Assembly (NCBI GenBank): GCA_009692865.1
Contig: SHYH01000003.1
Span: 1-56,815, forward strand
Reading direction: 5' to 3'
Source: Dehalococcoidia bacterium
GTDB lineage: Bacteria; Chloroflexota; Dehalococcoidia; Lucifugimonadales; GCA-2717565
DNA: 56,815 nucleotides
Shown here: one piece after another, positions 12,054 to 20,769 of the stretch
How the letters are laid out: each line of letters begins with the position of its first letter
Numbering within the stretch: the first letter of the stretch is position 1
Notes under the pieces: generated by a model
What the model was told of the DNA's origin: nothing
The model's database searches: none
The model's input: only the letters and a program-made list of their open reading frames with translations
Position numbers and translations under genes: made by a program

Positions 12054-13064
12054 TCAGGAAACTATTGGTCTGCCCGTAGGTGGCCGTGGGTCGAAGCCCA
12101 GATAACGGACGGCGAACTCCAAATTGGCTGGGCCTATTCTCCCGAGGCAGTCGGTGGCGCAATCTCTAGGTACTACCAACCCCTCGCCATACAGGTACCT
12201 TGTGGCGTCGCAGATCACCACATGCCTAGCGAATGAGATCTTTGCCGATGAGAAGTCGCTGCGGCGTCTTCCGCCGTCCTCTCGATCTAGCCTGCGCTCT
12301 ACCCTCAACAGAACGCTAGGAGACAAGGGCACGAAGTAGGTAAGAGAGGCGAAAGCGGCCCCTTCCCACCACGGGCGAACTGGATTCAAGTAACCTGCCA
12401 CTGGATTGTCTGAGGTGTACAGCGGTATCGAATCTGGTGCGAGGCCTATGCGCCAGGGCGCAACCCGTAGTAGATTGGCGAACCCCTGCACCTCACTCAG
12501 CATGAACGTGGCGGTCTCAGCTGGCTGTTGTGGCTCTGATTCGTTGAACCACCAGTGATCGGGCTTGCTCTTCATCTCGTCCCAGATGGCCTCAGCCTCC
12601 TCCTTACTGTGCTGATGATAGACCTGATCTCTAACCATGTCCTTGATTTGTGGAAACATGGATATGACAATGCTCTCATGCCGGTCTCGGAACGCAGGGA
12701 TGCAGAAGCTAACGGCGACAATGAACCTGGCGATGTAGAACTCTTCATCGACGAACAGAGACGTGATGCTGTCAGGGTCGTGGATCAGCTTTCCCATGAC
12801 AGGTGCAGCCTGTCCTTCAAGCTTAGCGAGCCAGTCTTCTGTGGACAAGCGAACACCTTCAAGAACGACATCGTTGAAGCGGGTCTCTAACCCAACATTC
12901 ACGGTTGACGTTCTGTACTCGTTACCGCCATTTTCGAGATCAACCACCCGAATCTTCCCGTCTACACCTGTGAACGCACGCAGTAGCACCTGAGGCACAT
13001 AGTGCTGGCGCTTCACCTCTGTCGGGCTTAGGTTCGGTTCGTTCCAAAACTTGCGGGTGGTCAC
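12054..13064 (-). CDS. DUF4238 domain protein
   Basis: N-terminal KRQHYVPQVLLRAFTGVDGKIRVVDLENG matches the DUF4238 HYVPQ motif. Confidence 0.8.
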   Translation of the reverse strand: MTTRKFWNEPNLSPTEVKRQHYVPQVLLRAFTGVDGKIRVVDLENGGNEYRTSTVNVGLETRFNDVVLEGVRLSTEDWLAKLEGQAAPVMGKLIHDPDSITSLFVDEEFYIARFIVAVSFCIPAFRDRHESIVISMFPQIKDMVRDQVYHQHSKEEAEAIWDEMKSKPDHWWFNESEPQQPAETATFMLSEVQGFANLLRVAPWRIGLAPDSIPLYTSDNPVAGYLNPVRPWWEGAAFASLTYFVPLSPSVLLRVERRLDREDGGRRRSDFSSAKISFARHVVICDATRYLYGEGLVVPRDCATDCLGRIGPANLEFAVRYLGFDPRPPTGRPIVS

Positions 13065-13096
13065 TTATCGACTCTGCGCTAAGACTATTGTGTACC

Positions 13097-13140
13097 TGGT
13101 GGGCCTCTGTGGACTCGAACCAGGGGGGCCAACGGGTTAG
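13097..13140 (-). other. tRNA 3'-end-like relic (T-loop and encoded CCA)
   Basis: Reverse strand CTGGTTCGAGTCCACAGAGGCCCACCA; no 5' half because hicA coding sequence occupies it; T-stem imperfect. Confidence 0.5.
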
Positions 13141-13152
13141 ATGCTGGCCGGT

Positions 13153-13371
13153 CTACAGCTCCTCCCACGTCTTCCTGTCGATGCCTGCCTGTCGCAGAAT
13201 CCGGACAAGCAGGTCAAGGCTAATGTCACCCTGATGAGAACCAGGAAGGCGAAGCCTGATCACACCCTTGATCATGAACTGGTGCCTGCCACCGATGTAC
13301 GGCCCCGAGAACCCTGCCAGCCGCAGACAGCGGATGAGATCGCCACGCCCAATCGGGCGAAAGCGCGGCAT
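13153..13371 (-). CDS. hicA: HicA-family toxin
   Basis: GRGDLIRCLRLAGFSGPYIGGRHQFMIKGVIRLRLPGSHQGDISLDLLVRILRQAGID. Confidence 0.85.
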   Translation of the reverse strand: MPRFRPIGRGDLIRCLRLAGFSGPYIGGRHQFMIKGVIRLRLPGSHQGDISLDLLVRILRQAGIDRKTWEEL

Positions 13372-13613
13372 CAGGAGACGAGCTTGACGCTAAGGTCCAT
13401 GCCATCAACCACCGGAAGCGGGAGATCCCTGGAGATGCTCAATAACACCCATCCTTCTAAAACCTCCCGAAGCTCCTCACGGCAGGCCTCGAGTGTCACG
13501 CCTGTGGCATACACGCCAGGGACGTCGGGGATCTCGCCATAATAGGTGCGATCTTCAGGCAGAATCTCGTAGGCGGCACGGCCCATCAATGCCTGGATGT
13601 ATTCAGTAAGCAC
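13371..13613 (-). CDS. hicB: HicB-family antitoxin
   Basis: YYGEIPDVPGVYATGVTLEACREELREVLEGWVLLSI; directly upstream of hicA. Confidence 0.88.
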   Translation of the reverse strand: MLTEYIQALMGRAAYEILPEDRTYYGEIPDVPGVYATGVTLEACREELREVLEGWVLLSISRDLPLPVVDGMDLSVKLVS

Positions 13614-13687
13614 GGTTCACCTTCCTATGGGCCAGGGGTACCACTAACGCCTCTGCTCAAGGGACTCCCTCTCACCACTCTACACTT

Positions 13688-13763
13688 TGGTGGGCCGTCA
13701 GGGACTCGAACCCTGGACACCCGGATTAAAAGCCCAATGCTCTACCAACTGAGCTAACAACTC
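13688..13763 (-). tRNA. tRNA-Lys (TTT), CCA encoded
   Basis: Reverse strand GAGTTGTTAGCTCAGTTGGTAGAGCATTGGGCTTTTAATCCGGGTGTCCAGGGTTCGAGTCCCTGACGGCCCACCA; anticodon loop CTTTTAA. Confidence 0.9.
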
Positions 13764-14063
13764 GCCGTGCCTGCATGGTAGCAGAGGGTATGGACAGATA
13801 CAAGGACGCCGCTTTCTAGGGCCAGGCCATCTGAGAGGTATCCCACACGGGTTCAGGGGGTTCGAGCGGACTTGCAGGTTGAAACCTTCGGGGGACACCG
13901 CCGCCTAAAGGGGGTGGCATGATGCCCCCGCCTTCAGGCGGGGGTGGGAGACCTGAATGAAGCTAGAGCGACTCTCATTCCAGGACACGTTGTGGCATGC
14001 TCCCGTTGCGGGTACAATGGGTGCGCACAAAGAGACCCGCCGACCAAGGGAAGGAGGTCCACG

Positions 14064-15716
14064 ATGAGCGACAGCAAACGTGAGTGGCAAGAGAAGGTGT
14101 TGGCGCCCCAACTGAAGCGAGGGGCGGAGCGCCAGCCTGTGTTCCAGACAGATTCGGGGATAGGGCTAGACCCCCTCTACACCCCTGAGAACATGACGGG
14201 GTTTGACTACGGCGCCAAGGCGGGCTACCCGGGGGAGTACCCGTTCACCCGCGGCGTTCAGCCCAACATGTACCGGGGCCGCTTCTGGACCATGCGCCAG
14301 TACTCGGGATACGCCACAGCCAGGGAGTCCAACCGTCGCTATCGCTACCTGCTGGCGCAAGGGCAGACGGGGCTCTCCGTGGCCTTCGACCTGCCTACCC
14401 AGACCGGCCTTGACTCGGACAACCCTGTGGCCAAGGGGGAGGTGGGCCGAGTGGGTGTGGCCATCGACACCCTGAGGGACATGGAGGTCCTCTTCGAGAG
14501 CATCCCCCTGGACAAGGTCAGCACCTCCATGACCATCAACGCCACGGGCTCCATCCTCCTGGCCCTCTACCTGGGCGTGGCCAAGAAGCAGGGGGTGTCC
14601 TTTGACAAGGTGAACGGCACCACCCAGAACGACATCCTCAAGGAGTACATCGCCCGCGGCACCTACATCTTCCCGCCCAAGCCGTCCCTGCGCCTCATCA
14701 CCGACGTCTTCTCTTACTGCACCGACAACGTCCCCCAGTGGAACACCATCAGCATCAGTGGCTACCACATGCGCGAGGCCGGGGCCACGGCGGTCCAGGA
14801 GCTGGCCTTCACCTTCTCCGACGCCATCGCCTACGTGGAGGCGGCCCTGGCGGCGGGCATGGACATCGACTCCTTCGGCCCTCGCCTCTCCTTCTTCTTC
14901 GTGGCCCAGAACAACCTGCTGGAGGAGGTCGCCAAGTTCCGGGCCGCCCGACGCATATGGGCAAAGATCATGCGAGAGCGGTTTGGCGCCAAGAACCCCC
15001 GCTCCTGGATGCTGCGCTTCCACACCCAGACGGCGGGCGCGGCTCTGACGGCCCAGCAGCCCGACAACAACACCATTCGCACCACCATCCAGGCCCTGGC
15101 GGCGATCCTGGGAGGCACCCAGTCCCTCCACGTCAACTCCAGGGACGAGGCTCTCGCTCTTCCCACCGAGGAGTCGGCCCTGCTTTCGCTGCGGACGCAA
15201 CAGGTCATCGCCTACGAGAGCGGTGTGGCCGACACGGTGGACCCCCTAGCAGGCTCCTACATGGTGGAGGCCCTGACGGACAGGCTGGAGGAGGAGGCTC
15301 TCAAGCTCATCGAGAAGACAGACAAGATGGGTGGCGCCCTGGCAGCCCTGGCCGAGGGGTACCAGTCCCGCGAGATTAACGAGAGCGCCTGGCGCTATCA
15401 ACAGGAGATCGAGAGCAAGCAGCGCATCGTGGTGGGGGTGAACGACTTCATCTCCGAAACGCCCCCCGTCAAGAACCTGTTGAAGGTGGACCGCGAGCAG
15501 GAGCGCCAGCAAATCGAGGGCCTGCACGCCGTCCGCCGCGAGCGGGACAACCAGCGGGTGAAGGCTGCCCTCAAGCGTCTGGAGGAGGTGGCGCGCGGCA
15601 CCGAGAACACCATGCCCGCCATCCTGGAGTGCGTGGAGGCCTATGCTTCCATCGGCGAGATGTGCGACGTGCTGCGGGGCGTCTGGGGCGAGCAGCGGGA
15701 GTACGCGTTCTTCTAA
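14064..15716 (+). CDS. Methylmalonyl-CoA mutase large (catalytic) subunit
   Basis: [59 protein letters not shown]; likely ATG 14064. Confidence 0.97.
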   Translation: MSDSKREWQEKVLAPQLKRGAERQPVFQTDSGIGLDPLYTPENMTGFDYGAKAGYPGEYPFTRGVQPNMYRGRFWTMRQYSGYATARESNRRYRYLLAQGQTGLSVAFDLPTQTGLDSDNPVAKGEVGRVGVAIDTLRDMEVLFESIPLDKVSTSMTINATGSILLALYLGVAKKQGVSFDKVNGTTQNDILKEYIARGTYIFPPKPSLRLITDVFSYCTDNVPQWNTISISGYHMREAGATAVQELAFTFSDAIAYVEAALAAGMDIDSFGPRLSFFFVAQNNLLEEVAKFRAARRIWAKIMRERFGAKNPRSWMLRFHTQTAGAALTAQQPDNNTIRTTIQALAAILGGTQSLHVNSRDEALALPTEESALLSLRTQQVIAYESGVADTVDPLAGSYMVEALTDRLEEEALKLIEKTDKMGGALAALAEGYQSREINESAWRYQQEIESKQRIVVGVNDFISETPPVKNLLKVDREQERQQIEGLHAVRRERDNQRVKAALKRLEEVARGTENTMPAILECVEAYASIGEMCDVLRGVWGEQREYAFF

Positions 15717-15738
15717 AACTATGTTATCGAGGTGAACC

Positions 15739-16161
15739 GTGACGCAACAGCAGGTGTGTACGGCCAAGCACATGGACCACACGGCCATCGTGGTGAAGGA
15801 CCTGGAGGCCACGCTGAGGTTCTACGAGCAGACCTTCGGGGTCAAGGGCGGAGAGGTGACGGAGATCGCTGAGCAGGGGGTGAAGGCGGTCCTCATCCCC
15901 ATCGGGCACACGGAGTTGGAGCTCATCCAGCCCATTAACACCACCTCCGGCGTGGCCCGCTTCCTGGAGCAGCGGGGTGGCGATGCCCTCCACCACATCT
16001 GCTTCGAGGTGGACGACATCAAGGGCAAGCTGCGCCTCCTGGAGGCCCGGGGCGTGCAGCTCGTTGATAAGGAGCCCCGTCGCGGGCTGGCGGGCATGAT
16101 TGGGTTCCTCCACCCCCGCTCGACGGGTGGCATATTGATCGAGCTGGCAGAGAAGGTGTAG
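15739..16161 (+). CDS. mce: Methylmalonyl-CoA epimerase
   Basis: VOC fold: MDHTAIVVKDLEATLRFYEQTFG, LHHICFEVDDI; between mutase subunits. Confidence 0.93.
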   Translation: MTQQQVCTAKHMDHTAIVVKDLEATLRFYEQTFGVKGGEVTEIAEQGVKAVLIPIGHTELELIQPINTTSGVARFLEQRGGDALHHICFEVDDIKGKLRLLEARGVQLVDKEPRRGLAGMIGFLHPRSTGGILIELAEKV

Positions 16162-16216
16162 GGGGAGTGGCTTCCCCTACGGTTTTTCAAGAATAAAGTG
16201 AGGAGTAGGTGATGCC

Positions 16217-16642
16217 ATGACGACTGCACAGGATGTGATTCGGGTGCTGGTAGCCAAGCCCGGCCTTGACGGCCACGACCGGGGCGCCAAGGTCATTGCG
16301 CGGGCCCTGCGGGACGCCGGCATGGAGGTGATTTACACCGGCATCCGGCAGACGCCTCAGATGATCGTTGCGGCCGCGGTCCAGGAGGACGTGAACGTGA
16401 TAGGGCTCAGCATCCTCTCGGGGGCCCACATGGAGCTGTTTCCCACCATTCTCCAGGGCCTGCAGGAGAACGGCATGGGCGACGTCATCGTCCTCGCCGG
16501 GGGGATCATCCCCGAGGACGACCTTCCCGCCCTGAAGGCGATGGGGATTGGGGCTGTCTTTGGCCCTGGCTCCTCCACACGGGACATCATCGCCTTCATC
16601 CGCCAGGCCATGGGCGAAAAGGGAAAGAAGGCCTCCGCCTAG
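16217..16642 (+). CDS. Methylmalonyl-CoA mutase cobalamin-binding subunit
   Basis: [33 protein letters not shown] with DxHxxG. Confidence 0.96.
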   Translation: MTTAQDVIRVLVAKPGLDGHDRGAKVIARALRDAGMEVIYTGIRQTPQMIVAAAVQEDVNVIGLSILSGAHMELFPTILQGLQENGMGDVIVLAGGIIPEDDLPALKAMGIGAVFGPGSSTRDIIAFIRQAMGEKGKKASA

Positions 16643-16677
16643 GTATCTGCGCCCCGCCCTATCGCTGCCTTTGAAAA

Positions 16678-16709
16678 AGGAGGGCCAGCATTGCAGCGCT
16701 GGCCCTCCT
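16678..16709 (+). terminator. Hairpin terminator after the mutase cluster
   Basis: Perfect 12-bp stem AGGAGGGCCAGC / GCTGGCCCTCCT, 8-nt loop. Confidence 0.7.
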
Positions 16710-16831
16710 GCTGTTTAGGTGGGTCGTGGTCAGCTATCGTCTCCAGGCTACTCTTCGTCCCCTTCTCTTGTAAGGCCCATTGTTTGTGGGTATAATCAAT
16801 GTGATGAAACCAAGCCCACTGAGGCAAAAGG

Positions 16832-17095
16832 ATGCGGACTCACCTAATCATATCGGAGGAGCTGCTCAGGCAGATAGATGCCACGGTAGGCAAGCGAAGG
16901 CGAAGCCGGTTTGTTGAGGAGGCGGTGCGGGAAAAGTTGAGAAGGGAGATGTTGGTCGCCGCGCTCTCCTCAACGGCGGGGCTTCTCTCCGCTGAAGCCC
17001 ACCCCGAGTGGGGCACCCCAGACGAGGTGGCAACTTGGGTGAGGGAGTCCCGGCGCCGGGACGAGCAGCGCTTGGGGAGTCCTACCCGTGGCTAA
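16832..17095 (+). CDS. vapB: VapB-like antitoxin
   Basis: RHH-like N-terminus MRTHLIISEELLRQIDATVGKRRRSRFVEEAVREKLRRE; overlaps a PIN-domain gene. Confidence 0.7.
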   Translation: MRTHLIISEELLRQIDATVGKRRRSRFVEEAVREKLRREMLVAALSSTAGLLSAEAHPEWGTPDEVATWVRESRRRDEQRLGSPTRG

Positions 17096-17474
17096 GTACG
17101 TCCTTGACACTACGGTGCTGATAGACCACTTGCAAGGCCGGAATGCGGTGGTGGAGCTCTTGGCTTCCCTGGCTGGTGAGGGTCACGAACTGGGGGTGTG
17201 TGATATCAACATTGCTGAGCTCTATGCAGGGTTGAGGCAGGACGAGCAGGCCCAAGCAGATCGTCTCATCGATAGCCTGAGCTACTTCGTGGTCACCTAC
17301 GAGCGTGCCAAGCAAGCAGGAGCCTATCGTTACAGCTACAATCGCCAGGGAACCCTTCTCACCATCGCTGATACGCTGGTTGCGGCCACGGCGGTGGGCG
17401 AGGGAGCCACGCTCATCACAGCCAACCGCAAAGACTTCCCTATGCCAGAGATCATACTCCTCCAGTCCCCATAG
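17088..17474 (+). CDS. vapC: VapC-like PIN-domain toxin
   Basis: MAKYVLDTTVLIDHLQG, CDINIAELYAGL, IADTLVAATAVGEGATLITANRKDF. Confidence 0.9.
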   Translation: MAKYVLDTTVLIDHLQGRNAVVELLASLAGEGHELGVCDINIAELYAGLRQDEQAQADRLIDSLSYFVVTYERAKQAGAYRYSYNRQGTLLTIADTLVAATAVGEGATLITANRKDFPMPEIILLQSP

Positions 17475-17645
17475 CCTGCAGGGAGGCACTGAGGTCAGAT
17501 GCCTTCCCGCTTTCTCACCTGGCCCCAAGTCAAAGGTTATGGCCCCCGAAACGTCGGCTCGCGCTTCTCGACAGACTCGGTAGCTAGGACTGGTCACTCG
17601 GTGTACAATAGGGACGTCCTAGCTACATCTCAGGGGAGGCGCCCG

Positions 17646-18371
17646 ATGCCCATTATTTCAGCCAAGGACCAGGAGTTCCTGCGCCAGCATCTGAGCCGCG
17701 AGCTCAAGAAGAAGACCAAGCTGACCCTCTTCACCCAAAAGGCCGGCGGCCTCACGATCCCGGGGAGGGAGTGCCGCTTCTGCGGAGAGACCCAGCAGCT
17801 CCTGGAAGAGTTGACGTCCCTATCGGACAAGCTGGAACTGGACGTTCGTGACTTCTACGCCGAGGCCGATGCCGCCAGAGAGTTGGGCGTGGACCGGGTT
17901 CCCACCATCCTCATGGGGAAGGATGGGCAACAGAACCTGCGGTTCATGGGCATCCCCAGGGGCAACGAGTTTCCCACCATACTCGAGGACCTGGTGTCGC
18001 TGTCCCAGGACACCAACCCCCTTCCTCCTCCGATTCGACGGCGTGTGGCCAGGATCCAGAAGGACATCCGCATTCAGGTGTTCGTGACGCCCACTTGACC
18101 CCACTGCCCTCGGATCGCCCGTGCGGCGCACGCAATGGCTATGGAGAACCCGAGAATCACCGCCGAGATCATCGAGGCCCAGGAGTTCCCCGACTTGGCC
18201 CGCCTCTATAACGTGATGGCGGTGCCCAAGACGGTGATCAACGGCACCGTCCAGTTCGTCGGCGCGGTGCCCGAGAAGACGCTGCTGAGGCGGGTGCTGG
18301 AGGCCATCGGGGAGGAGCTAGCAGGCGAGGATGAAAAGGAGGAGGGGGTAGGAGGCACCACGACCCTCTAG
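17646..18371 (+). CDS. Two-domain thioredoxin/glutaredoxin-fold oxidoreductase, candidate selenoprotein with in-frame TGA at 18096-18098
   Basis: ORF 17646-18098 and ORF 18135-18371 share frame with open codons between: CRFC ... QVFVTPT-(TGA)-PHCPRIARAAHAMAMENPRITAEIIEAQEFPDLARLYNVMAVPKTVING. Confidence 0.8.
18117..18139 (+). promoter_or_regulatory. Candidate bacterial SECIS hairpin
   Basis: GCC-CGTGC-GGC-GCACG-CAAT-GGC: 5-bp upper stem, 3-nt GGC loop beginning 26 nt after the TGA. Confidence 0.5.
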
Positions 18372-18403
18372 GTCTGTAGACAAACGAGCAGGTGTGTCAA
18401 CTT

Positions 18404-18431
18404 GTAGGGGCGATTCATGAATCGCCCCTAC
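18404..18431. repeat. 28-bp perfect palindrome, REP-like
   Basis: GTAGGGGCGATTCATGAATCGCCCCTAC equals its own reverse complement. Confidence 0.9.
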
Positions 18432-18448
18432 TCCTTTCGACGGTGAAC

Positions 18449-19801
18449 ATGACGAAGATCTGGTTGCTTCGGTGGATTGCTCTGCTGGCACTGGCCTTGC
18501 TAGGGCCGCTCCTCGGAGGTGTCGAGTCTTCGCATGCCCAGGGCCAGGGTATCACCGTCACCACTCTTGAGGCGGTCAGCGAGTTCCCCAAGGGCATTCG
18601 ATTCCGCCTGGAGGTGGAGAGCCTCAGCCCTATCACCGAGGCGGCGTTGCGGTTCACGGTGAGTGACCAGCCCGTGCAACGCTCCTATCCCCTGGACATT
18701 GCGTCTCCAATTGCCAGGCTTCAGACCGAGGTCCTGGTGCGAACGGACACCTACGAGCGGTACATCCCTCCCGGGACCGACATTCACTACTTCTTGGAGG
18801 TCAAGGCCCAAGGTGGACAGGCCCTGACCACGGAGCCTCGTCAGTTCACCTACCTGGACGCTCGCTTCGAGTGGAAGGAGGAGCGGGAGGGCAAGGTGTC
18901 AGTCCTCTCCTACGGCCCTGGGAGCTCCCAGGCCGGCACTGTCCTGCGTACCGTGACGGCCACCCTCCAGGATATAGGGGCCTTGCTGGGGGTCACCCTG
19001 AATCGTCCTCTTCGCCTCGTGATGTACAACAGCGTATCCGACATGCTGGGCGCCCTTCCCCTGGCCAGCGAGGCCCTGACGCAGCAGTTGATCACGGAGG
19101 GCCAGGCCCATACCGCCGCGGGGGTCATCCTCCTGCTGGCCTCGGTCGGCAACGTGGTGGGCGTTGCCTCCCATGAGGTCACCCACGTCCTCATGTACGA
19201 CGCCGCCAACAACTCGTTCCACGCAATTCCCACCTGGCTGGACGAGGGGATGGCGGAGTACGGGAACAGGGAACCCGCATCGTCCGGCGATTACGACCGT
19301 GCGCTGGCGTCGGCGATCGCTCAGAACCGCCTGATCCCCTTCCGCCAACTGGCGGGTCGGCCAGGTCGGGCAGAGGACATCATCCTCCTCTATGGCCAAG
19401 GGAAGAGCTTTGTGGACTTCCTTGTCGAGACCTATAGGGCCGAGGCGTTGCGCAAGATGCTCGCCCTGTTCAAGGCAGGCGCGTCCCTGGACTCGGCCCT
19501 GCAGCAGGCCTACGGCGCGAGCCTGGACGAACTGGAGAACCGGTGGCGGCGCTCCCTGGGAGCCTCTCTCATTGCCGTGTCCCAGCCTGTCGTGCGGCCT
19601 TCGCCTGCTCCCATCCCGACCTTGCCTCCCCTCACGCTGGGCCTCTCCGCCCCTACACCCAAGGCAACGCCTCCAGGAAGCGCCGTCCAGGGAGGTGGCT
19701 TCACGTGTAGAAGGGCGCCAGGGGCCCGAGGAGTCCTGGACCTGTCCCTGGTGTTGCTGGGGATTGGGCTTGCCGGGCGGGCCGTGAGAGGCCGTCGGTA
19801 G
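18449..19801 (+). CDS. Secreted peptidase MA-like zinc metallopeptidase
   Basis: N-terminal signal-like TM, ASHEVTHVLMYD (HExxH), TWLDEGMAEYG; start moved from 18392 because MCQLVGAIHESPLL is encoded by the palindrome. Confidence 0.85.
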   Translation: MTKIWLLRWIALLALALLGPLLGGVESSHAQGQGITVTTLEAVSEFPKGIRFRLEVESLSPITEAALRFTVSDQPVQRSYPLDIASPIARLQTEVLVRTDTYERYIPPGTDIHYFLEVKAQGGQALTTEPRQFTYLDARFEWKEEREGKVSVLSYGPGSSQAGTVLRTVTATLQDIGALLGVTLNRPLRLVMYNSVSDMLGALPLASEALTQQLITEGQAHTAAGVILLLASVGNVVGVASHEVTHVLMYDAANNSFHAIPTWLDEGMAEYGNREPASSGDYDRALASAIAQNRLIPFRQLAGRPGRAEDIILLYGQGKSFVDFLVETYRAEALRKMLALFKAGASLDSALQQAYGASLDELENRWRRSLGASLIAVSQPVVRPSPAPIPTLPPLTLGLSAPTPKATPPGSAVQGGGFTCRRAPGARGVLDLSLVLLGIGLAGRAVRGRR

Positions 19802-19806
19802 CAGCT

Positions 19807-20769
19807 TCAGCGGGTCCTGGGGTTGAAGACGTCGTTGAGGGCGTCTCCCAGCAGGTTGAAGGCGAAGATAAGCAGGGCTACCACGAGGACCGGCGCCAGG
19901 AGCAGGTGCGGGTTGCTGCGGAGCACGTCCAGGCTGCCGTTCTCGAAGATCATGTTTCCCAGGCTTGGGTTCGGGGGCTGAACGCCGATGCCCAGCCAGC
20001 TCAGGACCACCTCGGCCCCCACAACGGAGCCCATGCTCATGGACACGGCCACAACGATGGGCGGGAGGGCGTTGGGCAGCAGGTGCACCAAGAGGATGCG
20101 GGGCGTGCTGGCGCCTATGGCAACGGCCGCCGTGGTGAACTCCTGCTCCCGAAGGAAGAGGACCTGACCCCGGACCAGGCGCGCCATGCCCACCCAGGAG
20201 AAGAGGGCCAGGGCCCCGAACACCACCAGATAGTCCACCACTCCCAAGCGCACCAGCCCCTCGATCCCCGTAGCGCTCTCGAGCGAGCGGACCCACCCCT
20301 CGACCCGGGGCTTCACGGTGGCGGCGATGAGGATGACGAGAAGGATGCTGGGGAAGGCCAGGAACACCTCGCCGATGCGCATGAGCAAGGTGTCCACTTT
20401 GCCACCCCAGTACCCCGCCGCCAGTCCCGCCGCCACACCCAGCACAAGGCTCCCTGTGGCAAGGGAGGCTACGGTAACAATAACGGTGGTCCGAAGGCCA
20501 TAGATGATGCGGCTCAGGATGTCCCTGCCAAGGCGATCGGTCCCCAGGGGATGGCTGAGAGAGGCGGGCGCCAGGGTGTGGGAAAGGTCCTGCGCTCGGT
20601 AGTTGTAGGGCGCCACCAGGGGGGCAAGGGCGCCGCTGCCGTAGAGCAGGACGATGGTCAGAAGACAGGCCACCGCCACCCTCTTCCTGAGCAAACGGGC
20701 CAGCAGGGAACGCGAGAAGCCCCTACGTCGCCCAACGTACTGCGTAGTCTCGCGAGCCCTCACGGTCAT
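19807..20769 (-). CDS. ABC transporter permease, DppC/OppC type
   Basis: SHPLGTDRLGRDILSRIIYGLRTT, EQEFTTAAVAIGASTPRILLVHLLPNALPPIVV. Confidence 0.93.
   Translation of the reverse strand: MTVRARETTQYVGRRRGFSRSLLARLLRKRVAVACLLTIVLLYGSGALAPLVAPYNYRAQDLSHTLAPASLSHPLGTDRLGRDILSRIIYGLRTTVIVTVASLATGSLVLGVAAGLAAGYWGGKVDTLLMRIGEVFLAFPSILLVILIAATVKPRVEGWVRSLESATGIEGLVRLGVVDYLVVFGALALFSWVGMARLVRGQVLFLREQEFTTAAVAIGASTPRILLVHLLPNALPPIVVAVSMSMGSVVGAEVVLSWLGIGVQPPNPSLGNMIFENGSLDVLRSNPHLLLAPVLVVALLIFAFNLLGDALNDVFNPRTR

Noticed and set aside
13097-13140. Loop of the tRNA relic reads ATCTAAC, so anticodon CTA: a possible amber-suppressor tRNA that would explain the three in-frame TAGs
   Set aside because: No 5' half exists (it is hicA coding sequence), the stems are imperfect, and TAG is used as an ordinary stop by many intact genes here (lysC, DUF3999, GT2, folC).
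14166-15200. Long antisense ORFs opposite core genes (this one and e.g. 18899-20296, 22334-23680, 41568-42764, 54909-55898)
   Set aside because: Typical shadow ORFs in high-GC DNA; composition mirrors the sense gene and no recognisable motifs appear.
18392-18448. N-terminal extension MCQLVGAIHESPLLLSTVN of the metallopeptidase ORF
   Set aside because: Encoded by the 28-bp palindrome; the signal-peptide-like start is at ATG 18449.
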